A program made the position numbers and the translations under genes. Shown here one piece after another: positions 6,199-12,280 of a stretch of DNA of 14,534 nt; position 1 is the first letter of the stretch, and each line of letters opens with the position of its first letter. The notes beneath the pieces were generated by a model. The model did not search any database. It worked only from the letters and a program-made list of their open reading frames with translations, and was not told the origin of the DNA. The DNA comes from Nanobdellota archaeon (lineage in GTDB: Archaea; Nanobdellota; Nanobdellia; SCGC-AAA011-G17; ARS1403), in NCBI GenBank assembly GCA_018831025.1, contig JAHJRB010000016.1:1-14534 (forward strand), in the 5' to 3' direction.

Positions 6199-6230
6199 TT
6201 TTTTACTCCCAAAAACAAGTCTTAGAAACT

Positions 6231-6245
6231 CATTTTTTATAAAAA
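6231..6245 (-). promoter_or_regulatory. TATA-like box for the FKBP gene
   Basis: A T/A-rich TTTTTATAAAAAATG element on the minus strand lies about 40 bp before the ATG at 6198. That leaves room for a leader of about 12-15 nt containing the GGGAG ribosome site. Confidence 0.45.
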
Positions 6246-6303
6246 TAAAGAAAATTTAGCCTTTTTTAAGTGTTTTTATTTCTAAGATCTATTTCAGATA
6301 ACC

Positions 6304-6313
6304 TTAAAAATTT
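6304..6313 (+). promoter_or_regulatory. TATA-like box for the 77-aa gene
   Basis: TTAAAAATTT is centred about 27 bp before the ATG at 6335. A second AT element at 6315-6323 is too close to the start to act as the TATA box. The message would be leaderless. Confidence 0.4.
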
Positions 6314-6334
6314 GTTTATTATACTTAACATATT

Positions 6335-6568
6335 ATGACAGAAGTCTCAGATATCTTAAGATTAAGCAAAGAAGAAATAGATAAACAATTAACAGAAGCC
6401 TATAAAAATCAAGACGAAGAGTTTCAAGAAAAATGGGGAAGATTAACAATAGAACTTGGTTGTGACCATGGGCATTGCAACAGCATAGGTGTAAGGGATT
6501 ATCCAAATTTACCAAAAAGAGATATGAAAAGAGTAAGACTTTCCGCCCTTTATTTAGTTAGAAAATAA
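6335..6568 (+). CDS. Uncharacterised small protein with a Cys-His cluster (77 aa)
   Basis: Not recognised. The N-terminal half (residues 1-35) is acidic and probably helical (SKEEIDKQLTEAYKNQDEEFQEKW). A strand-like RLTIELG leads to CDHGHCNS at about 43-50, a compact set of two Cys and two His that could bind a metal, though four ligands this close together would be unusual. The end is basic (PKRDMKRVRLSALYLVRK). No signal or membrane segment is seen. The gene has a TATA-like box and a T-run just after its stop (6574-6581), and it is packed with no gap against the convergent PGI/PMI. It could be a regulator or an RNA/DNA-binding adaptor, but that is only suggested by charge. Confidence 0.6.
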   Translation: MTEVSDILRLSKEEIDKQLTEAYKNQDEEFQEKWGRLTIELGCDHGHCNSIGVRDYPNLPKRDMKRVRLSALYLVRK

Positions 6569-7402
6569 TTATCTTTTTTTTATCCTATCAATCACAGGAG
6601 TTTTCAAAGGATCAACATTATTTAATAACGCTAAATAATAAGCAGTATAATCCGCAACTAACATATGATACAGCATTACTCCTAAATCTACTTTACTTTC
6701 TTTAATATTAATTACCTCAAAATCCTCTACATCCGTAACCTCTATCTCATTATGCTCAACTTCAGGAAAAAAGTTTTGAAGCGCATAAACTTTACTTAAT
6801 TCATTTAGCTGTGTTTTCCAATAATAACCTACACTTCTATAACCAAAATCAGAATATATTACAGGAACTCTCTTAAACAATCCTTTAGCAACTCTCTCAG
6901 CTTTCTTCTCATCCTTAAATAGTCTTAAAGCCTTAACAGCTTTTTTCATTTCATTTCTTTTATCTTTAATTAACTTTAATTTAGCTAGAACATTTAAAAC
7001 CGGAAACAGCCCAAAATACAACATTACTCTACTTGGCATTTTACTAGGAACCCAAATTCTGTTTTTCCATTTTAAATTTTTATTAGAAGTTATTAAAATT
7101 ATTTTAGCTCTTTTATTTTTTAATTTTCTAAAACATTTTAAAGTTTCTTTAGTCTTTCCGCTATAAGTAATTACAAAAGCTAAAGTTTTATTATTAACAA
7201 ACTCAGGAATATCATCATTTTTATTTACAATTACAGGAATCTTTAATTCTTTATACAAATATTCTTTAACTATGTCTCCTACTACACCACTAACTCCCAT
7301 TCCACAAAATAATATATTATCTACCTTAAATCTCCTTAACTCTAAGTTTAAGTTTAAACTAGATTCATAAAAGCCAGCAACTTTACTAAGCAGCCTTAAC
7401 AC
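6569..7402 (-). CDS. Bifunctional phosphoglucose/phosphomannose isomerase
   Basis: A 277-residue SIS-fold isomerase converting glucose 6-phosphate or mannose 6-phosphate to fructose 6-phosphate. The sugar-phosphate loop is FCGMGVSG at 32-39 with ITYSGKTKET at 78-87. Glu201 and His217 (in NELSKVYAL and FFPEVEHNEI) match in spacing the Glu203/His219 pair known in the Pyrobaculum enzyme. KTPVIDRIKK closes the chain. It is a little shorter than the usual 300 or so residues. I read the start as GTG at 7402, 7 nt after a GGTG SD that lies inside the upstream dehydrogenase gene; the overlap is 17 nt. It is the last gene of the glycolytic block, although it acts before the kinase and aldolase encoded upstream. 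Confidence 0.93.
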   Translation of the reverse strand: MLRLLSKVAGFYESSLNLNLELRRFKVDNILFCGMGVSGVVGDIVKEYLYKELKIPVIVNKNDDIPEFVNNKTLAFVITYSGKTKETLKCFRKLKNKRAKIILITSNKNLKWKNRIWVPSKMPSRVMLYFGLFPVLNVLAKLKLIKDKRNEMKKAVKALRLFKDEKKAERVAKGLFKRVPVIYSDFGYRSVGYYWKTQLNELSKVYALQNFFPEVEHNEIEVTDVEDFEVINIKESKVDLGVMLYHMLVADYTAYYLALLNNVDPLKTPVIDRIKKR

Positions 7403-8369
7403 AATTCATCACCTTTCCTCTTTTAAAACTTTTAATATTATCAACAGTTTCATCCATTAATCTCAAAATACTTTCTTCACTATTAAACGCATTATGTGGA
7501 GTTATAATAACATTATTTAATTTTAATAAGCTAGATTCTAATTTAGCAACCTTACTTTTATGCATAGTTTTTTTCACAAGCACTTCAGGTTCTTCTTTAA
7601 TCTCTTCTTCATTCTCCAAGACATCTATACCAATTCCTCTTAATTTTTTTTCTTTAAGTGCTTTAGCTAATGCAATTGTATCAACTAATTTTCCTCTGGC
7701 AGTATTAATAAACAACGCTCCTTTTTTCATCTTACTTATATTTTTTTTATTCATTAAATATTCTGTATGCTCATTCAATGGACAATGCAAACTTACAATA
7801 TCTGAATTTCTTAACAAATAATCTAAGCTAACGTATTTTACATTAAAATTCTTAACAACATCATAAGCAATAACATTCATCTCAAAAGCCTTAGCCATCT
7901 TAACAACTCTTTTCCCGATTTTTCCAACACCTATAACTCCTAAAGTTTTCCCCTTTAAATCTACTCCAATTAATTCATCCTCATCTTGTTTTCCTTTTCT
8001 AAAATCATCCCAGCTTTGGCATATTTTTCTAGACAATGATAGAATAAGCGCAAAAGTATGCTCCGCAACTGTGTTTTCCGCATAATCAGGCACATTACAA
8101 ACTTTAATTCCTCTTTTTTTACATTCCTCTAAATCAATATGATCATAGCCAGTACTCATAGTTACTATTAATTTTAAATTAGTTAGCTCATCTAAAATTT
8201 CTTTATCAACATCAGAATGAACAAAAACAGCTAAAGCATCTATGTCTTTTATTTTTCTTACTTTACTTTTAGTTAATATCTCATCAAAAAACTTTATTTT
8301 ATTCCCTTTTAGCTTATTTCTCATATAATCTGCTTCCCAGTCCTCTGTTTCAAAAAAAGCTATCTTCAT
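7386..8369 (-). CDS. D-2-hydroxyacid dehydrogenase, probable D-lactate dehydrogenase
   Basis: A 327-residue NAD-dependent oxidoreductase. STGYDHIDL at 72-80 and the Rossmann loop GVIGVGKIGKRV at 144-155 are followed by Asp170 at the end of the second strand, favouring NAD. Catalytic residues are Arg225 (NTARGKLVD), Glu254 in DVLENEEE, and His292 (ITPHNAF). The 250-285 loop with the EEPEVLVKK extension is typical of the D-lactate dehydrogenase branch and not of phosphoglycerate dehydrogenase. In this operon it would reduce pyruvate to D-lactate and regenerate the NAD used by GAPDH, a fermentative role inferred from context. Start ATG overlaps the preceding membrane protein's TGA (ATGA). Glyoxylate or hydroxypyruvate as substrate remains possible. 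Confidence 0.88.
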   Translation of the reverse strand: MKIAFFETEDWEADYMRNKLKGNKIKFFDEILTKSKVRKIKDIDALAVFVHSDVDKEILDELTNLKLIVTMSTGYDHIDLEECKKRGIKVCNVPDYAENTVAEHTFALILSLSRKICQSWDDFRKGKQDEDELIGVDLKGKTLGVIGVGKIGKRVVKMAKAFEMNVIAYDVVKNFNVKYVSLDYLLRNSDIVSLHCPLNEHTEYLMNKKNISKMKKGALFINTARGKLVDTIALAKALKEKKLRGIGIDVLENEEEIKEEPEVLVKKTMHKSKVAKLESSLLKLNNVIITPHNAFNSEESILRLMDETVDNIKSFKRGKVMNCVKAA

Positions 8370-8608
8370 TTTTTAAATATCCTAAATAAAGTATATAGTA
8401 TCGAAATTGACAAATAAAGTGGTAAAATTACAACTGCTAATAAAAAAAAGAATGGCTCTTCTATTTTTAGCAAAACACTAACAAAATTATGAGCAATAAC
8501 ACTAATAATCCAAGACAGCACAAACAAGCCTAAATTTTTAAAATTTAATAAAAAGAGTTTTTCCCATTTATTTATATTTTTTTTACTAACTTTTTTCCTT
8601 TTCACCAT
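8366..8608 (-). CDS. Two-helix small membrane protein in the glycolytic operon (80 aa)
   Basis: Not recognised. A Lys-rich cytoplasmic N terminus (about residues 1-20, KRKKVSKK) is followed by two hydrophobic segments at about 22-47 and 51-74 and a basic end (RIFKK). This is the layout of a helical hairpin with both ends inside. GGAGG lies 7 nt before the ATG, inside the triosephosphate isomerase gene. The gene overlaps that enzyme's stop by 7 nt and the dehydrogenase start by 4 nt. This embedding between two glycolytic enzymes makes it a true gene. It could anchor an enzyme complex or help export or import a small molecule such as lactate, but no motif supports either. Confidence 0.75.
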   Translation of the reverse strand: MVKRKKVSKKNINKWEKLFLLNFKNLGLFVLSWIISVIAHNFVSVLLKIEEPFFFLLAVVILPLYLSISILYTLFRIFKK

Positions 8609-9216
8609 TTTAATTCCTCCAGAATTTTTTTTGGATTTTTATTTTTAGTTACTGCACTACTTACAACTACACCTTTAGCTCCTAAATTCTTAGCAACTAT
8701 AATATCATTTCTATTATGAATTCCAGCTCCAACAAGCACTTTACTTTTTATTTTTTTTACAGCTTTTTCAATTAATCCAGGTTTAGATTCACTAATAGAG
8801 ACTTTCCCAGCAATTAATTTAGGCAGCTCAATACAAACATAACTAGGTTTTAATTTACTAACTTTTTTCCCTTCTCTTATATTTTTAACAAAAACTAAAG
8901 TTTCTAGACCTAAATTTTTACATCTTCTTACACTTTCTTTAATATCTTTAATTCTATGTTCAGAATGATTCAACATTACTCCTTTTCCACCATTAGCTTT
9001 TACAGCTTCAGGAATTACATATCCAGTATTTCTTCCTTTTTCTTTAGAATCTACATGTTGCACATAACATTTCATATTAGTTTCTTTAACAATTCTATAA
9101 AGTTCAGCAATTCCAACCCCCAAAACAATATTTTTAGAAACCTTCTTGCATTCTTTAGCTAATTTAACAGCTTCATTTCCAAATTTGTAATTTTTGAAAT
9201 TAACTACTAACACCAT
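8602..9216 (-). CDS. tpiA: Triosephosphate isomerase (archaeal short type)
   Basis: A 204-residue TIM barrel interconverting dihydroxyacetone phosphate and glyceraldehyde 3-phosphate. Active-site residues are Asn6 and Lys8 (VNFKNY), His84 (LNHSEHR) and Glu130 (CIELPKLIAG). The phosphate loop is VGAGIH at 162-167, with GVVVSSAV near 182-189. It is shorter than the 220-230 residues usual in archaea and far shorter than the 250-residue bacterial enzyme; the family motifs are all present. The ATG at 9216 follows GGTGAT with no spacer, whereas the next codon, GTG at 9213, is 5 nt from GGTG, the spacing used by FBA, GAPDH and PGI/PMI here. The true start may therefore be GTG 9213 (203 residues). 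It overlaps the aldolase stop by 10 nt. Confidence 0.94.
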   Translation of the reverse strand: MVLVVNFKNYKFGNEAVKLAKECKKVSKNIVLGVGIAELYRIVKETNMKCYVQHVDSKEKGRNTGYVIPEAVKANGGKGVMLNHSEHRIKDIKESVRRCKNLGLETLVFVKNIREGKKVSKLKPSYVCIELPKLIAGKVSISESKPGLIEKAVKKIKSKVLVGAGIHNRNDIIVAKNLGAKGVVVSSAVTKNKNPKKILEELKW

Positions 9217-9953
9217 ATCACCTTTTTTATTTTCTCAGTAATTCCAATAGGATCTTTGCTCTGCCACACATTTCTTCCTATAGCTAATCCGCTGCAACCC
9301 GCACTCATTATTTCTTTAACTTGTTTTAACAATAATTTTTCATTTTTCTTTACACCGCCAGCAATCACAATCTTGCATTTTCCAGCATTTTTAACCGCCC
9401 ATTTCAAATCCTTTACTCTACCTTCATATTTTAATTTAACAATATCAGCATTAATTTCTAACCCAACTCTGGCAGCATAAGCCATCAATTTAGCTTTATT
9501 TTTTCCTTTAACGCTCTTTCCTCTAGGATAAATCCAGACAATTACAGGTATTTTATTTTTATGAGCTTCTCTTTCAACTTTCTCAAAATCCCTAAGCATC
9601 TCATCTTCATAACTGCTCCCAATATATATCGTATAACCAATCGCTTTAGCTCCTAATCGAATTGCTTCATTTACAGTACATAGTTGTCTAGAATAAGGCT
9701 CCCCATTATATAGCCCAGTTTTCCCGTTTAATTTTACAATAAGAGGAATTTTACTTTTCTTTATTTCTTTTTTATATTTATTAGCTATTCCTTTTTGAAA
9801 AATAATACCATTGTATTTTCCTTTTTTAGCAATATCAATTATGTAATTAGGATCTACATTTTTATCATTAAAATCGCTTGGACCATGCTCTAATCCCTGA
9901 TCATAAGCTAAGAATAATGCTTTCCCATTTTTCATTATTTTACTTAGAGACAT
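9207..9953 (-). CDS. Fructose-bisphosphate aldolase, archaeal class I (DhnA/FbaB type)
   Basis: A 248-residue Schiff-base aldolase splitting fructose 1,6-bisphosphate into two triose phosphates. FLAYDQGLEHGP at 14-25 is the DhnA-family signature with Asp18. WIYPRG at 140-145 holds the Trp140/Tyr142 pair, and DIVKLKYEG at 170-178 holds the Schiff-base Lys173 (aligned to Lys177 of the Thermoproteus enzyme by the fixed distance from Trp/Tyr). VIAGGVKK and GLAIGRNVWQ form the phosphate site. It is not the bifunctional aldolase/phosphatase. ATG at 9953 follows GAGGTG by 5 nt within the end of the PfkB gene; the two overlap by 14 nt. Direct coupling with PfkB supports consecutive reaction steps. 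Confidence 0.94.
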   Translation of the reverse strand: MSLSKIMKNGKALFLAYDQGLEHGPSDFNDKNVDPNYIIDIAKKGKYNGIIFQKGIANKYKKEIKKSKIPLIVKLNGKTGLYNGEPYSRQLCTVNEAIRLGAKAIGYTIYIGSSYEDEMLRDFEKVEREAHKNKIPVIVWIYPRGKSVKGKNKAKLMAYAARVGLEINADIVKLKYEGRVKDLKWAVKNAGKCKIVIAGGVKKNEKLLLKQVKEIMSAGCSGLAIGRNVWQSKDPIGITEKIKKVIWC

Positions 9954-10824
9954 CTCTCCACCTCAATAAATTGTTCTTAGCTCCGTAATGTCTCAAAACA
10001 CTTTCAGAATTTTTTAATCCTAATTTTAAACTCTTCTCCATTCCTAACTCTCTTATAATTCCAGCTGTAAATCCAGAAGCAAACGCATCTCCAGCTCCAG
10101 TTCTTTCAATAACTTTTATTTTATGGGGTTTTAATTTATATTTAATCCTTCCATCATAAGCTTCTATAGATTTATTCTGATTAGTAACAACCACAATTCT
10201 AGGACCTAATTTTCTTAAACCTTCTATATTTTTAGCTAGCATTAAACTTTCTTCTTTATTTAAAACTAAAATACTACTCATCTTCAATAAAGTCTTAACA
10301 CTTTTTATTTTCTTTTTAATTAAATAACTACTTGGATTAAAAGCAATCTTAACTAAATTCTTAGAAATTAATTCTCTTGCTAATTTAATCTGAGTTTCTA
10401 AACTTTTTCCCATCATAGAAGAAAAATAAAGCCATTTTGTATTAAATTTAGGATAATTAACTACATTATCATTAACACTTTTATAAGTAAGCACAGTTCT
10501 ATTATGATTTTTAGAATCTAAAATAACACTAACACCATTATTCCCCTCTCTTTTTCCTAAAAAATGTACTTTTTCTTTTTTTAAACATTCTAAAACTCTG
10601 TCTCCATTTCCGTCATTACCTATAATACCTAAATAACCTGTTTTTAATCCTAATCTGCTAAAACCAACCGCTGTATTCGTCCCTCCTCCGCCTATATCTA
10701 CTCTAAAATCATTAATAAGCAGCTTATCTCCGCTAGGAACTAGAATATATTTTCCTTTTTCTTTTAATTCAGTTGTTACAAATAAGTCAACTACATTACT
10801 TCCTACTGTAACTACATCAAAAAT
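9940..10824 (-). CDS. PfkB family kinase, likely 6-phosphofructokinase, ATT start
   Basis: A 294-residue ribokinase-fold kinase. Residues 2-15 (FDVVTVGSNVVDLF) are the family's first strand, 43-56 (DIGGGGTNTAVGFS) are the substrate-binding signature, and 241-250 (RTGAGDAFAS) are the ATP/anion-hole motif with catalytic Asp246. Coupling to the aldolase suggests it makes fructose 1,6-bisphosphate, as PfkB-type phosphofructokinases do in some archaea; ribokinase, nucleoside kinase or fructokinase activity is possible. From the in-frame TAG at 10828-10830 to codon 111 there is no ATG, GTG or TTG, yet these codons encode essential motifs without a frameshift. The first usable codon is ATT at 10824, where family members have Met, 5 nt after GAGGTGAT. 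Starting at the first conventional codon (GTG 10494) would remove the whole substrate domain. Confidence 0.9.
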   Translation of the reverse strand: MFDVVTVGSNVVDLFVTTELKEKGKYILVPSGDKLLINDFRVDIGGGGTNTAVGFSRLGLKTGYLGIIGNDGNGDRVLECLKKEKVHFLGKREGNNGVSVILDSKNHNRTVLTYKSVNDNVVNYPKFNTKWLYFSSMMGKSLETQIKLARELISKNLVKIAFNPSSYLIKKKIKSVKTLLKMSSILVLNKEESLMLAKNIEGLRKLGPRIVVVTNQNKSIEAYDGRIKYKLKPHKIKVIERTGAGDAFASGFTAGIIRELGMEKSLKLGLKNSESVLRHYGAKNNLLRWRDVSK

Positions 10825-10829
10825 ATCCT

Positions 10830-10837
10830 ATCACCTC
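10830..10837 (-). promoter_or_regulatory. Strong ribosome binding site deciding the ATT start of PfkB
   Basis: GAGGTGAT on the minus strand matches the archaeal 16S rRNA tail over eight bases and ends 5 nt before the ATT at 10824. No ATG, GTG or TTG lies at a workable distance in frame. The same SD type precedes GAPDH (13273-13279), aldolase and PGI/PMI. Confidence 0.8.
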
Positions 10838-10856
10838 TATCTAAAATATAAATTAG

Positions 10857-10869
10857 AATATATATAAAT
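10857..10869 (-). promoter_or_regulatory. TATA box between PGK and PfkB
   Basis: ATTTATATATATT on the minus strand, just after the PGK stop, could start a second message about 12 nt ahead of the PfkB ATT. A second AT element near 10848 (ATTTATATTTT) would put the start at the ATT itself. The 46-nt gap is the only substantial break in the glycolytic block, so the lower part may be transcribed both by readthrough and from here. Confidence 0.5.
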
Positions 10870-10870
10870 C

Positions 10871-11983
10871 TTACTTTAGCGCCTCTACCCCAGGCAACTT
10901 CTTCCCGGCAACAAACTCCAATAATGCTCCTCCACTTAAACTAATATGATCTATTTTTCTTATACCTAATTTAGCAGCAGCATCGCTTAAATGCCCTCCG
11001 CCAATTATACTAAAGCATTTTCCTCTAGAAATAGCTTTTAAAATTTCTCTAGTTCCTTTGCAAAATGGCTTCATTGCACATTCCCCAGCAGGTCCTTTCA
11101 TAAAAACAACCTCAGCTTTTTTTATCTCTTCTTTGTATCTTTTAATTGTTATTTCTCCAATATCAAAGATTTCATATTTACTTGGAAAATCACTAAGCAG
11201 CAACTCTTTTCTTTTCCCATTAACTCTAACAGCAAAATCCATTGGCATTTCTACATTTTTTAATTTATTTTTCTTTACAATCCCAATTTTCTTTTTTAAA
11301 AACTTATTTTGGGCTCCAAAATTAACTCCTGTACTTATTCTGCATAGCTGCCCAAATAACCCACAGCTTAAAATCCTTCTTCTGTTATTAAGCAGCTCTA
11401 TATTATCTTCAGGCTTAGCTCCCCCCAAAATAAATAAGGCATTTCTAAGTCTTAATTTGCTTAAATATCTTAATTCTTTTTCCATTGTTCTTCCAATACA
11501 GTGCTTCATTACTTTAGGAAAACCAACTACACTTGCTTGTTTTCTATGACTTACTGAAAATGCATCATTAACATAAATATCTGTTATTTTACTTAAAGTT
11601 CTTACAAATTTATTAGAAAAATTTCCTTTAAACTCATCTTTTAATTTTCTTATGTTATCTAATAGAATTACATCTCCGTTTTTTAGATTATTTATAGCTT
11701 CTATTGCTTTCTCTCCTATAATATCATCAATAAACTTAACTTTTACAAACTTATTTAGTAGTTTACAATGTTGTTCAAGCGAGGTAAAATCTCTTTGTTT
11801 GGGTCTTCCTTGATGCGCTAATAAAATTATTTTAGCTTTTTTCTTTTTTAATTCTTTTATAGTTATACTGCTTGCTTTATATCTTTGATTTAAAATTATT
11901 TTTTTATTAACATAATCAGAATTTAAGTCAATTCTAACTAAAACTTTTTTATTTTTAAAATTAAAATCATTTAAGGTGTTCAT
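10871..11983 (-). CDS. pgk: Phosphoglycerate kinase
   Basis: A 370-residue kinase that transfers phosphate from 1,3-bisphosphoglycerate to ADP, the ATP-yielding step after GAPDH. The N-domain has VRIDLN at 16-21, AHQGRP at 56-61 and VNDAFSVSHR near 140, the binding face for the phosphoglycerate. The hinge and C-domain have ILGGAKPEDN, FMKGPAGECA, IIGGGHLSDAAAKLG and HISLSGGALLEF, closing on the nucleotide. GGAKPEDN departs from the usual GGAKVxDK, and the chain is shorter than the 400 or so usual residues; all core motifs are kept, so it should be active. Its ATG overlaps the TGA of the 59-aa membrane protein (ATGA), tying it to GAPDH in one operon. Confidence 0.96.
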   Translation of the reverse strand: MNTLNDFNFKNKKVLVRIDLNSDYVNKKIILNQRYKASSITIKELKKKKAKIILLAHQGRPKQRDFTSLEQHCKLLNKFVKVKFIDDIIGEKAIEAINNLKNGDVILLDNIRKLKDEFKGNFSNKFVRTLSKITDIYVNDAFSVSHRKQASVVGFPKVMKHCIGRTMEKELRYLSKLRLRNALFILGGAKPEDNIELLNNRRRILSCGLFGQLCRISTGVNFGAQNKFLKKKIGIVKKNKLKNVEMPMDFAVRVNGKRKELLLSDFPSKYEIFDIGEITIKRYKEEIKKAEVVFMKGPAGECAMKPFCKGTREILKAISRGKCFSIIGGGHLSDAAAKLGIRKIDHISLSGGALLEFVAGKKLPGVEALK

Positions 11984-12159
11984 TTCAGCTTCCCAATTAA
12001 ATTAATAAGTTGATTTATAATTATAACTAAAAAATAAATATCATAAGTAGTTAATTCTACTAAATGATATCCTTTGCTAAATCCAAAAGCAAGTAAAACA
12101 ACTGTAAAAAACAATGCAAGAATATCTAAAACTCCACTTATTACCCTTAGTGTTAACAT
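11980..12159 (-). CDS. Small two-helix membrane protein (59 aa) between GAPDH and PGK
   Basis: Not recognised. It has a short basic N terminus (MLTLRV), a hydrophobic segment at about 7-27 (ISGVLDILALFFTVVLLAFGF), a polar loop with SKGYHLVELTTY, a second hydrophobic segment at about 41-56, and a basic end (GKLK). Translation is continuous from ATG to a TGA that overlaps the PGK start by 4 nt. GAGGG lies 6 nt upstream. The ATG follows the TAG of the 39-aa gene with no gap. Operon position, ribosome site and coupling make it a convincing gene even without a family. A role in membrane docking of glycolytic enzymes or sugar uptake is speculation. Confidence 0.72.
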   Translation of the reverse strand: MLTLRVISGVLDILALFFTVVLLAFGFSKGYHLVELTTYDIYFLVIIINQLINLIGKLK

Positions 12160-12279
12160 CTAAAACCCTCTTAAAATTCTATAGAGTAACAAGCTAATTC
12201 CGATTATAGCTAGTATAATTCCAATAATCCCTAATATTTTTAATATCTTATCCCCCGTGCTTTCTTTTTTCTTTGCCAT
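12160..12279 (-). CDS. Single-helix micro membrane protein (39 aa) after GAPDH
   Basis: Not recognised. The sequence has a Lys-rich start (MAKKKESTGDK), one long hydrophobic helix at about residues 13-33 rich in Ile and Leu, and a short basic tail (RILRGF). The positive-inside pattern at both ends is not decisive for its orientation. An AGGGGGT ribosome site overlaps the GAPDH stop, and the stop of this gene is immediately followed by the ATG of the 59-aa membrane protein. The reading frame is small, but its fit in the operon with a ribosome site supports translation. Confidence 0.68.
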   Translation of the reverse strand: MAKKKESTGDKILKILGIIGIILAIIGISLLLYRILRGF

Positions 12280-12280
12280 T

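Noticed and set aside
10495..10824. PfkB gene looks truncated or frameshifted because the first conventional start is GTG at 10494
   Set aside because: Translation upstream in the same frame is open to 10828 and gives the complete N-terminal domain, so nothing is missing except a normal start codon.
11058..11549. 163-aa plus-strand ORF opposite PGK
   Set aside because: Shadow of PGK with a Phe/Leu/Ser-rich composition and no promoter; PGK motifs are intact on the other strand.
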